From positions 1-64,000 of the forward strand of contig NZ_MXAP01000029.1 of the NCBI RefSeq assembly GCF_002027555.1: a DNA stretch of 64,000 bases. The letters run 5' to 3'. Numbering within the stretch: the first letter of the stretch is position 1; each line of letters begins with the position of its first letter. The notes under the pieces are model-generated. The model worked only from the letters and a program-made list of their open reading frames with translations, was not told the DNA's origin and made no database searches. The stretch is from Moraxella equi. GTDB taxonomy: Bacteria > Pseudomonadota > Gammaproteobacteria > Pseudomonadales > Moraxellaceae. A program made the position numbers and the translations under genes. Shown here piece by piece: positions 21,686-30,108 of this stretch.

Positions 21686-22333
21686 ATGTCTAACGATAAG
21701 CCCAACAAGACTAGCATTTTTACCCTGCCCAATAACTTGACGATTGCTCGCATTGTCATGATACCACTGTTTGTGGCGATTGCGTATATGCCTCCTGCAC
21801 TCGGTATTGGCATGCCTGCCATTCCTGATAATGCCATTGCCCGCCTTGGTATGCTAGAATACAGCGATAACATGCTTCGTCATTTTTTGCTGACGTTTGT
21901 TTTTATATTGGCGGCACTGACTGATTGGCTTGATGGTTATTTGGCACGCAAGCTCAACCAAAGCTCGGCATTTGGGCGTTTTTTAGACCCTGTGGCGGAC
22001 AAATTGATGGTGGCGGCGGCACTTATTATCTTGGTACAGTGGCATCCGAACATCGTGATGGCGATTAGTGCCATTGTGATTATCTCTCGTGAGATTGCCG
22101 TGTCAGCACTGCGTGAGTGGATGGCAGAGCTTGGCAATCGCACATCGGTGGCGGTCTCATATGTAGGCAAATTAAAAACCACATTTCAGATGGTTGCCAT
22201 TACCGTACTACTACTCAACTGGCAGATTTTGGAGACGCTGGGCTATACCTTGATGATTATTGCGGTGATATTGACCCTGTGGTCGATGATGATTTATCTA
22301 AAAGCGGCGTGGCCTTATTTAAAACAAAATTAA
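21686..22333 (+). CDS. pgsA: CDP-diacylglycerol--glycerol-3-phosphate 3-phosphatidyltransferase
   Basis: Makes phosphatidylglycerol phosphate from CDP-diacylglycerol, the committed step to phosphatidylglycerol and cardiolipin in the inner membrane. The CDP-alcohol phosphotransferase signature DGxxAR-x8-GxxxD-x3-D is complete in LDGYLARKLNQSSAFGRFLD followed by PVADK. Several membrane helices follow. 215 residues is slightly longer than most because of an insertion around residues 30-60 (PPALGIGMPAIPDNAIARLG). Monocistronic: own upstream AT-rich region and a terminator behind. Confidence 0.95.
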   Translation: MSNDKPNKTSIFTLPNNLTIARIVMIPLFVAIAYMPPALGIGMPAIPDNAIARLGMLEYSDNMLRHFLLTFVFILAALTDWLDGYLARKLNQSSAFGRFLDPVADKLMVAAALIILVQWHPNIVMAISAIVIISREIAVSALREWMAELGNRTSVAVSYVGKLKTTFQMVAITVLLLNWQILETLGYTLMIIAVILTLWSMMIYLKAAWPYLKQN

Positions 22334-22399
22334 TTTAAATCATTTAAAATAAAATTAACAAAAATCCACAATCACGTGTGATTTGCGTATAATCGTTAA

Positions 22400-22431
22400 A
22401 AAACGGCTTATGATATAATAAGCCGTTTTTT
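22400..22431 (+). terminator. Terminator after pgsA
   Basis: 12-bp perfect stem (22400-22411 with 22418-22429), 6-base loop, T run to about 22432. Confidence 0.9.
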
Positions 22432-22525
22432 TCTGTGGCTTATGCCATTTTATCATAGCTAAACAATATACTTCACTCTCAACTTAAAATGGTAACTTAC
22501 TGATTATCTGATGGTTATTTTTCGG

Positions 22526-22554
22526 GTTGTAGGGGTGAATTGCAATTCGTCCTT
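22526..22554. repeat. Short palindromic dispersed repeat between pgsA and dsbD
   Basis: TTGTAGGGGTGAATTGC is followed by AATTCGTCCTTGAT: an imperfect palindrome centred on the perfect 12-mer GAATTGCAATTC. A relative with the same TTGTAGGGGC flank lies between ackA and pta, and a half-copy overlaps the fadH stop. It looks like a degenerate member of a dispersed intergenic repeat. Confidence 0.45.
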
Positions 22555-22596
22555 GATAAATCAATCGCTGATATAAAGTTGAGAATAGGATACAAT

Positions 22597-24762
22597 ATGT
22601 CAAAATTTACTCATTCACTAACTTCCTTATCCCGCCTGTCCGCCTTATCGCTTGCTTTGGCGTTGCCCATGTCTGCGATGGCACTGTCTGCCGATACCGC
22701 CAAAAGCGATGGCACGCTATCAGGGCTGTTTGCTCATCAGTCCAAATCCAAATTCCTACCCGTTCACCAAGCCTTTAACGTCTCTGCCAGTCAGCAGGGC
22801 GACACGCTTGCGGTGACATTTGGGGTAACGCCCGAGCATTATGTTTATAAAGACAAAATCAAACTGACCCTGCCTGATGGCGTGAGCATGGGTGCGTGGT
22901 CGTTTAACAAACCACACACGATGATAGATGATCCTGAGTTTGGGCGAGTGGCGGTATTTGAAGAAGACGTGGTGGCAACTGTCAAACTGACCGCCACTGC
23001 CGATGTGACCGCCCCGATAAATATCCGCTGGCAGGGCTGTGCCAAGGCAGGGCTGTGTTATCCGCCTGAGACACTAAAAACGACCATTAGCCTAACAGGC
23101 AATGCCAAAAAAAAACCAGACACACCAAGCAGTCAAACCACGGTCGCAAATAAAGCCAACCAATCGGGCAAAAGCACACCCAAAGATGGCATGGGGCTTG
23201 GCTTGGATAATCAGCTAAATGACAACTTAGACTTAGGCAAAACTAGCCCGACCACAGAGCTTACCCAGTTGTCACAGGCAGGCATGAGCCAAGATGGGGT
23301 AGGTGTCTCTGCCACGCAAAACACCGCTCCCGACCAAACACTGTCAGCCCCAACATCGCCACTGGTCACGCCTGTATTTGGCGATGAGCAGGGGAATGCC
23401 CCAACTGGCGAATCAAATGATGAGATGGGTGGCGGACTGGGTAATGAATCATCTGCTAACATGGCAAGCTCCCCAAATGCCCAAACAAGCACGGCGGCTG
23501 CAGACACCAGTCATCAGGCAGTAAGCAGCCAAAGCGACCCGTTTGGCATTAACAAAAATCCTGCCCTAGCGGTGCTACTGCTCTTTTTGGCGGGACTGTT
23601 GCTGTCCTTTACGCCATGCGTCTATCCGATGATACCGATTGTCGCCAATATCGTTGCTCATAATAAGTCCCATACCGCCTTAAAGGGATTTGCCTTGTCG
23701 GGCAGTTATGGACTGGGTGTGGCGACGGCTTATGGTGTGTTGGGCGGTCTGATTGCGTGGTTTGGGCAGGCGGTGGGTGTGCTTGGACTACTGCAAAACC
23801 CTTATGTGCTGGGGGTGTTTGCCATTATTTTTGCCTTGCTTGCCCTGTATATGTTTGACATTATCAAGATAACTTTGCCGTCGGGCGTGCGAGACATGTT
23901 GCATAGAAAATCCCAATCTGCCGATGATAAGCTCGGCAGTGTGGGCGGTAGCTTTGTTGCTGGGGCGTTGTCGGCATTGGTGGTGTCGCCTTGTGTGTCC
24001 GCCCCCATGGCAGGGGCTTTGACGGCAGTCTCGGTAAGTGGTAGCGTGCCTTTTGGGTTCATCGCTCTGTTTTCGTTGGGGCTTGGCTTGTCCATACCGC
24101 TCATGTTCATCGGTCTGGCACAGGGCAAGCTTATGCCCAAAGCAGGCGAGTGGATGAACCGTGTCAAGGAATTTTGTGGGCTGTTATTGCTCGCGGTGTC
24201 GCTGTCTCTATTAGAGCGACTGCTGTTCTCGCCTGTCATGCTCATCATTTGGGCGGTGTGGTTTGCGATGACGGCAGTGTGGCTGTTTAGAATGAAAAAT
24301 CTGGCGTCGCACGCATTTGCCTTGGTGGGGGCGTTGTGGGCGGTGTGCCTTGTGGTGGGGGCGAGCATGGGGACAACTGACCCATGGCTACCGCTCGCCA
24401 AACTGGGGGCGACCGCGACTGTTGCCGAGTCCAAGGCGGACATCAAAATCAGCAGTCTGGGCGAGCTTGATCCCATCCTTGCCCGTCATGAAAAAGTGCT
24501 GGTGGATGTGACCGCCGACTGGTGTGTCGAATGCCGTATCATGGAACGTACGCTGTTTACCAATCGCCCTGTGGCACTGTCAGACTATCAAGTGGTCAAG
24601 CTAGACATTACCGAGACCAATGATGACAGCCGAGCGGTACTGGCACGTTATGGGCTGTTTGGGCCTCCGGCATTGCTTATTTATAAACAAGGGCAGCTGC
24701 AAACCATGCTACTTGGCGAGACCAAACGGGCGGATTTTGAGACGGCGTTGGCACAGTTTTGA
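22597..24762 (+). CDS. dsbD: Thiol:disulfide interchange protein DsbD
   Basis: Carries electrons from cytoplasmic thioredoxin across the inner membrane to keep periplasmic DsbC/DsbG and cytochrome-maturation thiols reduced. Three parts are visible: a signal peptide and periplasmic N-domain with the active cysteine pair (CAKAGLCYPP, residues ~145-155), an eight-helix membrane domain with conserved cysteines (FTPCVYPMIP and VVSPCVSAPMAG), and a C-terminal thioredoxin fold with CVEC in TADWCVECRIMERTLF. I start at ATG 22597, preceded by AGGA, not at the upstream in-frame start at 22540. A Ser/Thr/Asn/Gln-rich linker of roughly 150 residues between the N-domain and the first helix is longer than usual. 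The MITE-like repeat begins 25 bases past the stop. Confidence 0.95.
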   Translation: MSKFTHSLTSLSRLSALSLALALPMSAMALSADTAKSDGTLSGLFAHQSKSKFLPVHQAFNVSASQQGDTLAVTFGVTPEHYVYKDKIKLTLPDGVSMGAWSFNKPHTMIDDPEFGRVAVFEEDVVATVKLTATADVTAPINIRWQGCAKAGLCYPPETLKTTISLTGNAKKKPDTPSSQTTVANKANQSGKSTPKDGMGLGLDNQLNDNLDLGKTSPTTELTQLSQAGMSQDGVGVSATQNTAPDQTLSAPTSPLVTPVFGDEQGNAPTGESNDEMGGGLGNESSANMASSPNAQTSTAAADTSHQAVSSQSDPFGINKNPALAVLLLFLAGLLLSFTPCVYPMIPIVANIVAHNKSHTALKGFALSGSYGLGVATAYGVLGGLIAWFGQAVGVLGLLQNPYVLGVFAIIFALLALYMFDIIKITLPSGVRDMLHRKSQSADDKLGSVGGSFVAGALSALVVSPCVSAPMAGALTAVSVSGSVPFGFIALFSLGLGLSIPLMFIGLAQGKLMPKAGEWMNRVKEFCGLLLLAVSLSLLERLLFSPVMLIIWAVWFAMTAVWLFRMKNLASHAFALVGALWAVCLVVGASMGTTDPWLPLAKLGATATVAESKADIKISSLGELDPILARHEKVLVDVTADWCVECRIMERTLFTNRPVALSDYQVVKLDITETNDDSRAVLARYGLFGPPALLIYKQGQLQTMLLGETKRADFETALAQF

Positions 24763-24787
24763 TGATTTTGAAATTTTTTTAAAATTA

Positions 24788-24999
24788 TTTTAGGGCGTGC
24801 CTGCCTTTTATATTTGCCATGAAAAATGAGGAAAATCGCCCGTTTTTCAAGAAAAAAGTGAGGTTTGATAGTCATTCTATCAAACGAGCTTTTGACGATG
24901 AAAACCAGATTTAGTCATTTTCATGCAAAAACGATTAGTTTATTTCTAAAATATTTCTATATTGTAAATAGTGTTATAAAGGGTAGGCACGCCCTAAAA
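24788..24999. mobile_element. MITE-like element, copy 1 (212 bp)
   Basis: Non-coding element bounded by 18-base terminal inverted repeats with one mismatch: TTTTAGGGCGTGCCTGCC (24788-24805) and the complement of TTTTAGGGCGTGCCTACC (24982-24999). The tetranucleotide ATTA lies directly outside both ends (24784-24787 and 25000-25003), as expected for a 4-bp target duplication, although the site is AT-rich. Inside is a perfect 9-bp hairpin (24863-24871 with 24877-24885) and a nested imperfect inverted repeat TTTGCCATGAAAAATGA / TCATTTTCATGCAAA. A second copy lies at 54772-54982. No transposase is encoded, so it would depend on one elsewhere. The family is not one I can name. Confidence 0.8.
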
Positions 25000-25250
25000 A
25001 TTAGTGCCGTCATTTAAATGCAGGTATAAAATTTACAAAGCCAACAACAAACAACTGACAAAAATTGTAAGTCATTGACAAAAAATGTCAGTTTGGTAAA
25101 AATTGGTAATCTTAGGTGAGGTAGAGTTGTGAACCCGAGCGTTTACAACTTTATTTTGCAAGCGTGTTTGGCTTTTGTTAAAATATGCAGTTTTAAGCCA
25201 TGTTCTGATGACTTGCTTTGGGCAAACTGTGGGTAAAACATTTGGGCAAA

Positions 25251-25826
25251 ATGAATAAACAGACAGATAAAATGAAACAGGCTAGACAAACCAAGACAGC
25301 ACTGGGTGTATGTACACACTGGGCAAGACCATTTGTACTGGGGGCGACATTAGGAGTGATGTGTTTGGCATTGACCGCTTGCCTTGATGATAACCCAAGC
25401 AAGCAAGCTCCCCAAACATCGCAGGCTCAGACTTTGGTGGATGCCCAAACCGCCCAAAACACACAGCCCAAGCAGTCAAATCCAAGCTGTCAAAATCAGC
25501 TCATCGTCACAAGCTTTGCCGAGCGACGCTCTGATGTCCAAGTGGCAGGGTGTGGCACGGTCAAAGCAACCCTGCCCGATGACAACAAAGGCTCACGTCA
25601 CCAAAAATTTATCGTCTCATTAGACGGGGTGGACATGACGGTGCTTATCGCCCATAACATTGACCTAGCCCCTTATGTGACAGGGCTAAAAAAGGGCGAT
25701 AGTGTGTCATTTTATGGCGAGTATGAATACACCGACAAAGGTGGGGTGGTGCATTGGACGCATCATGACCCTGCGGGCAGACACCAAGGGGGCTGGATTA
25801 TGTTTGATGGGCAAAAATATGAATAG
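25251..25826 (+). CDS. DUF3465 lipoprotein
   Basis: A predicted lipoprotein: a basic N-terminus and hydrophobic stretch end in the lipobox LALTAC, then a Gln/Thr/Ala-rich linker of about 45 residues. The C-terminal 110 residues match DUF3465 as I know it ([51 protein letters not shown]), a small beta-rich, OB-fold-like domain of unknown function. The longest ORF starts at TTG 25218; I prefer ATG 25251, but ATG 25272 is also possible, and neither has a strong ribosome site. No operon partner is visible. Confidence 0.8.
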   Translation: MNKQTDKMKQARQTKTALGVCTHWARPFVLGATLGVMCLALTACLDDNPSKQAPQTSQAQTLVDAQTAQNTQPKQSNPSCQNQLIVTSFAERRSDVQVAGCGTVKATLPDDNKGSRHQKFIVSLDGVDMTVLIAHNIDLAPYVTGLKKGDSVSFYGEYEYTDKGGVVHWTHHDPAGRHQGGWIMFDGQKYE

Positions 25827-25953
25827 CGGTCTTTGCGTTTAATGTTTTTAAAATTTAACTTTTGGTCTTAATTTGATTTATTATTTAACAAAACATGACA
25901 AGCATGAACGCAGAATGATTTAAGCTTGTCATTTACCCAGTGTGAGATATTTT

Positions 25954-27183
25954 ATGAAGTTTATCCCAAAGCGATTAAGCCTTGCTGTGACGCTCTCGTC
26001 ACTGTCGTTAGGCGTGATGAGTGGGCAGGCATGGGCAGAAGAGATTGCCCTGCCCATGCCCGAAGTGAGTGCGGTGCAGACGAGTGAGCCTGACATTGCC
26101 GACCCTGTGCAGGGCGAACGACTGTTCTTTGACTGTGCATCCGTGGCCAATGATGGTGAGCGTTTGGCATGTTTTGACAGCATTGCCCTAGGCAAAGTGC
26201 CAAGCGTGCTTCAAGACAAACGCCCCCTTGATTTGGGACAGACCTTTAAACGCACCATCAAGGGCGACCCACAGGTGGTGCTTGCCGAGACTGCCAGTGA
26301 TTTGCCGACTGCTGACATCGCCCCAACAGAGAATGGGGCGGATGATGAGATAAATCCCGACATCAGTGCCAGTGGCTTTGGCAAGGTGGATGGTAGTAGA
26401 TACACACCGCTGAGTTTGGCTTATGACTTGGATAGAAACAGTGGTGGAGTGTGGAAGGCTCGTCCCCATAACCCCATGTATGTCCTACCAGTGTTTGTCA
26501 ATACCAAACCCAATCGTTCGGTCAGCGCCCCAACCCAAGAAGCAGTGGATTATACCGATAATGACATCCGTAGCACCGAGTTAAAATTCCAACTCTCATT
26601 CAAATCCAAAGTTGTCGAAGATTTGTTTGGCACGAACGCAGACATGTGGTTTGGCTATACTCAGCAGTCGCATTGGCAGGTCTATAACGAAGATAACTCA
26701 CGTCCATTTAGGGCTCATGACTATCAGCCAGAGCTGTTTATCACTCAGCCTGTGGTCGCAGACCTACCCTTTGATGGTAAACTGCGTATGCTCGGGGCGG
26801 GTGTGGTACACCACTCAAACGGCGAAGATGACCCTTTGTCACGCTCATGGAACCGTGCCTATATCATGGCAGGGGCGGAGGTTGCTAAGACCAGTGACAG
26901 TAGCCGTCCTGATGATAACCCTGATATTGTAGACTATTATGGTCATGGTGATGTGCGTGTTATGTATCAGTTTGATAAGGGCAATAATATCTCAGGCACA
27001 CTGCGTTATAACCCTAAGACCAGCAAAGGAGCGGTTCAGCTTGACTATGTTCGCCCCATTGGTCGTGGCGTGAGTGGTTATGTTCAGCTGTTCCATGGCT
27101 ATGGTCAGTCCATCATTGATTATAATCATGAGTCCACGACCGTGGGTGTGGGCGTGATGTTAAATGACTGGATGGGATTATAA
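25954..27183 (+). CDS. pldA: Outer membrane phospholipase A (OMPLA)
   Basis: Calcium-dependent outer-membrane phospholipase that hydrolyses misplaced phospholipids. The catalytic block is clear: VVHHSNGEDDPLSRSWNRAY contains the His-Ser pair (H-x-S) and the asparagine/serine/Ca ligands of the family. Signal peptide residues 1-23 (ending AWA-EE). Between it and the 12-strand barrel there is an N-terminal extension of about 120 residues with a two-cysteine element (FFDCASVANDGERLACFD), which Escherichia PldA lacks; similar CxxxxDxxRLACxD elements occur in other secreted proteins. I use ATG 25954; the in-frame start at 25942 is GTG. Three bases separate its stop from the comF start. Confidence 0.92.
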   Translation: MKFIPKRLSLAVTLSSLSLGVMSGQAWAEEIALPMPEVSAVQTSEPDIADPVQGERLFFDCASVANDGERLACFDSIALGKVPSVLQDKRPLDLGQTFKRTIKGDPQVVLAETASDLPTADIAPTENGADDEINPDISASGFGKVDGSRYTPLSLAYDLDRNSGGVWKARPHNPMYVLPVFVNTKPNRSVSAPTQEAVDYTDNDIRSTELKFQLSFKSKVVEDLFGTNADMWFGYTQQSHWQVYNEDNSRPFRAHDYQPELFITQPVVADLPFDGKLRMLGAGVVHHSNGEDDPLSRSWNRAYIMAGAEVAKTSDSSRPDDNPDIVDYYGHGDVRVMYQFDKGNNISGTLRYNPKTSKGAVQLDYVRPIGRGVSGYVQLFHGYGQSIIDYNHESTTVGVGVMLNDWMGL

Positions 27184-27186
27184 CCT

Positions 27187-27960
27187 TTGCTCGCTCGCCT
27201 GCCCCCGTATGTCCTTGCCATGCTCTCATCATACGTGCATGAGTGCTGTCAGTTATGTGGGCAGACGATAGAGGTTAAGCCTAAGTTGGATATAGTGGGT
27301 GTGGCTGACCATGCCTCTTTTTGTCATATTCCTGTTTACCATGCACCCTTTTACCATGCTCCACTGCTTTGTATGTATTGTCATGCCCAGTGGGCGGGTA
27401 GATTGCCGATATTTGCCATGCGTGATGATGGGCGAGAGATTGCTTTGTATGCGAGTGCTTATTATGATGTGCCGTTAAAGCAGGTCATGACCGCCTTTAA
27501 GGATAAATGCGATGTGTCATCACTCATGGTGCTGTATCATCTGATGAGATATGTCAAGCGACCCCAAGGGGTAAATGCTGATAATGCCGTGCTTATCCCA
27601 ACACCGACCACAAGCTCTCGTTTGGTGGAGCGGGGATTTTATCCTGTGCTGATTTTGACCAGATATTTATCCTTTTTATGGCAGATACCGATATGGCAGG
27701 GTGTCGCTCGCTTGGATAACGCCATTCATCAGCGTGGTCTTAGCCGTAGCGACCGCCTGCATAACGTCAAGCATGATTTTTATCTGACCGACCCTTTGCC
27801 GACTCGTCACGCGATACTGGTAGATGATGTTGTGACCACAGGCTCAACACTACTTGCCATGGCAAATGCCATTTGGGTAGAACACCCCACTGCCAAAATT
27901 CATGGCGTTTGTGCATTACATGGGCGAGAGGGGATTCATCTGCCGATTTTGGATGGGTAA
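27187..27960 (+). CDS. comF: ComF family phosphoribosyltransferase-like protein
   Basis: ComF proteins help take up single-stranded DNA during natural transformation, probably with the ComFA helicase or its proxies. Two cysteine pairs for a zinc finger (CQLCG and CMYC) precede a phosphoribosyltransferase fold with the PRPP-binding loop ILVDDVVTTGSTL near residue 215 and the conserved RGLSRSDRLHNV element. The ORF begins with TTG 27187, close behind pldA; ATG 27220 is an alternative without a better ribosome site. Presence beside type IV pilus genes fits a transformable organism, though that link is inferred. Confidence 0.85.
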   Translation: MLARLPPYVLAMLSSYVHECCQLCGQTIEVKPKLDIVGVADHASFCHIPVYHAPFYHAPLLCMYCHAQWAGRLPIFAMRDDGREIALYASAYYDVPLKQVMTAFKDKCDVSSLMVLYHLMRYVKRPQGVNADNAVLIPTPTTSSRLVERGFYPVLILTRYLSFLWQIPIWQGVARLDNAIHQRGLSRSDRLHNVKHDFYLTDPLPTRHAILVDDVVTTGSTLLAMANAIWVEHPTAKIHGVCALHGREGIHLPILDG

Positions 27961-28014
27961 AGACCCCAAGCCTATTTAGTCGCTTAATTCATGGATTGGC
28001 AGGGATAAGCGGTG

Positions 28015-28043
28015 TTGGTTTTGGTGCTGATTTTTGCTACAAT
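28015..28043 (+). promoter_or_regulatory. Sigma-70 promoter of the minor pilin operon
   Basis: TTGGTT (28015-28020) and TACAAT (28038-28043) with a 17-base spacer. It implies a leader of about 165 bases before fimT. A nearby TGGTGC...TTGC resembles a sigma-54 site but its spacing is one base too long. Confidence 0.55.
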
Positions 28044-28180
28044 AGATGAATGAATTGTCAATTTTTGTCAATAAAGTGACGTATTTTTAACCATATTTTA
28101 GGCATATTCATCCCAAAAATCAACGATGGTTAGGGCATGATTCTTGCAACATTATCATTAATTTTCACTACTATTTAATT

Positions 28181-28197
28181 GGGATAATTTGTATCCC
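28181..28197 (+). promoter_or_regulatory. Small leader hairpin before fimT
   Basis: GGGATA (28181-28186) and TATCCC (28192-28197) form a 6-bp stem with a 5-base loop, 20 bases before the GTG start of fimT. It could influence translation of the operon, or be chance. Confidence 0.35.
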
Positions 28198-28216
28198 AGC
28201 CTGTCGGGGACGACTC

Positions 28217-28723
28217 GTGTTTCATTTAAATTTACATTCTTACCGTCATCAGTCAGGGTTTACCTTGGTTGAGATGATAATAACAATCGCAGTAATGGGG
28301 GTAATTGCCGCCATTGCCTATCCTGGTCTGCAATCACAAATTGCTAAAGCTCGTGTGGCACAGACTGCAGGAGATATTGAATCCGCACTAAAAGAGGCAA
28401 GGGCGGAAGCATTAATTAAAAGAACAAATATTACAGTGCAATTAAGCAATAATCAGATGCTCTCAGCAACTGGACTTAACAATCAGAGTGTTATTAAGCC
28501 AGTTAAGGTTCCTAAGAATGTCACTATTACCCCTTTGGGAAATACGCCAACAACCATTGTTTTCACAGCAAACAAGGTTGTAAAGAATGGTGCTAACTCA
28601 TCAAATTTAAATGCTAACAACGGTTTTGTTGTTTGTTATCATGGTTCAAGAGCGGTAAAATCCATCCTAATTGATCCTACAGCAAACATTCGAGTGGTTT
28701 CCAATCAAGGGAGTTGCACATGA
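28217..28723 (+). CDS. fimT: Minor pseudopilin FimT/GspH type
   Basis: A type IV minor pilin. The prepilin cleavage site is SG-FTLVEM with the glutamate at +5, followed by the hydrophobic helix IITIAVMGVIAAIAYPGLQ, and the GspH/FimT globular region. In related species FimT binds DNA and supports transformation. The start is a GTG at 28217 with GGGGA eight bases before. Its stop overlaps the pilV start (ATGA). First gene of the fimT-pilV-pilW-pilX-pilY1-pilE-pilE2 series; processing would need PilD (2941-3849). Confidence 0.9.
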   Translation: MFHLNLHSYRHQSGFTLVEMIITIAVMGVIAAIAYPGLQSQIAKARVAQTAGDIESALKEARAEALIKRTNITVQLSNNQMLSATGLNNQSVIKPVKVPKNVTITPLGNTPTTIVFTANKVVKNGANSSNLNANNGFVVCYHGSRAVKSILIDPTANIRVVSNQGSCT

Positions 28724-29235
28724 TAACTTTTAAAAACGAACAAGGTATTGGTTTGGTTGAAGTGATGGTGGCTCTTTTCTTGCTGTCCATCGCAGTTCTT
28801 GGGTTTAGTGCATTGCAAATGACCGCAGTCAGAACAACGGATGAAAGTCTGATGAGAACCCGTGCATTAACCATCATGCGTGGTGGTGCAGAGACCATGC
28901 GTGGACATGCTCAAGCCATTAATGCTTTTCAGGCAGCTCTTAACACTCCCAATGTAGGACAGGCAAGTTCAAATGATTGTATTGGTGCTTTGTCTTGCAC
29001 ACCGGATCAAATTGCGGCAAAAGATGCGGCAATTTTGAATCAATTTGCTGCCAATCATGGCATTAGATTGGGTCTGCATGACTGCCCAGGAACTAGTGGT
29101 GAGCAGTTACGTAAATGCATGATTGCAGCGTGGGATGACACCCAGCCAAGCTTTGGTGCAGATGCTCCTGCTTGTGCTAATACATCGGGTGTACAGCACC
29201 CGAATGCCAACTGTTTTGTTATGGAGGCATACTAA
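28720..29235 (+). CDS. pilV: Minor pilin PilV
   Basis: Minor pilin that with PilW, PilX and PilY1 is thought to form the priming or tip complex of the pilus. N-terminal QG-IGLVEVMVAL cleavage motif with Glu at +5, then the hydrophobic helix; the rest is rich in Gln/Ala with cysteines (NDCIGALSC, HDCPG). The ATG at 28720 overlaps the fimT stop and has GGGAG upstream; the TTG at 28714 offered by the longest ORF is not used. Its TAA overlaps the pilW ATG by one base. Confidence 0.9.
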   Translation: MITFKNEQGIGLVEVMVALFLLSIAVLGFSALQMTAVRTTDESLMRTRALTIMRGGAETMRGHAQAINAFQAALNTPNVGQASSNDCIGALSCTPDQIAAKDAAILNQFAANHGIRLGLHDCPGTSGEQLRKCMIAAWDDTQPSFGADAPACANTSGVQHPNANCFVMEAY

Positions 29236-30086
29236 TGAGTGTGGCGAGTCAAAAAGGTTTCACATTAATTGAATTGATGATTTCTTTAGTGCTAGGATTG
29301 TTGATAGCTGCTGCTGTCATGCAGGTGTATATCATGAGTATTCGAACCAATAATATACAGGAGAGCGGTAGTAATATTCAAAATGCCAGTATTTTTGGGT
29401 TGCAAAGATTGGAGGATGGTCTAAGACTTGCAAATTTGGGGAATAGTCATAGAAAGATTAACGGAGCTACACCTGCTGGAGGTGTGGTTCTAACCGATGC
29501 TAACCTTGCTGGTATTGGTCCTGATATGGTGACACGGGATAATGCTCATCCTTCTAATGTTAATAATGTGAACTCTGACCAGTTAACGATATCTTACCGT
29601 AATGTCTCGGGGAGAACCATGTTTGATTGCCAAGGTAATGCAATAAACCCAGATGAGATGGCGATTGAACGTTACTTTCTGTCGGGGACGGCTCCAAATT
29701 TACATCTATTTTGCGATGCTGGTCGTGCTACTACCAATGCAGATGGTGTACCAACAGGTATTACTGAAGGTGTCAATGGTCCAGGCACGATTTTTATGGA
29801 AAATGTCGATCAGTTTAAGGTTTTGATCGGTGCCCAAGATGAGACTACTTTTAATGTGGGCTATCTAACAGTTGGTCAATACCAAGCCATGAATCAACCT
29901 ATTGTCTCTATTCGTGTTGCTGTTCTTAGTCGCGGTGGCACTCCGATTTTAGGAGAGCAATCGGCGACAAGATTTACTATTTTTGGACGCGAGCAAACAC
30001 TGGTAGCTGATGCACGACCTCAGGTTAGGGCGGTATATGAAACTAATGTCCTTTTGAGAAATGCACGCCTTATGCACGTCAGTTAA
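29235..30086 (+). CDS. pilW: Minor pilin PilW
   Basis: Minor pilin with the KG-FTLIELMISLVLGLLIAAAV cleavage site and helix, then a long globular domain including the PilW-like LQRLEDGLRLANLG and the C-terminal TRFTIFGR region. 283 residues. TAATG overlap with pilV (stop TAA, start ATG sharing the A at 29235). It ends 22 bases before pilX. Confidence 0.9.
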   Translation: MSVASQKGFTLIELMISLVLGLLIAAAVMQVYIMSIRTNNIQESGSNIQNASIFGLQRLEDGLRLANLGNSHRKINGATPAGGVVLTDANLAGIGPDMVTRDNAHPSNVNNVNSDQLTISYRNVSGRTMFDCQGNAINPDEMAIERYFLSGTAPNLHLFCDAGRATTNADGVPTGITEGVNGPGTIFMENVDQFKVLIGAQDETTFNVGYLTVGQYQAMNQPIVSIRVAVLSRGGTPILGEQSATRFTIFGREQTLVADARPQVRAVYETNVLLRNARLMHVS

Positions 30087-30108
30087 AACACCTGAAAATG
30101 AGTTTAGT

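Noticed and set aside
24681-24875. ORF across the dsbD end and the MITE-like element
   Set aside because: It runs antisense through the dsbD end into the terminal repeat, with no homology or ribosome site.
28021-28038. Sigma-54-like site upstream of fimT
   Set aside because: The GG and GC elements are 13 rather than 12 bases apart; a sigma-70 match covers the same place.
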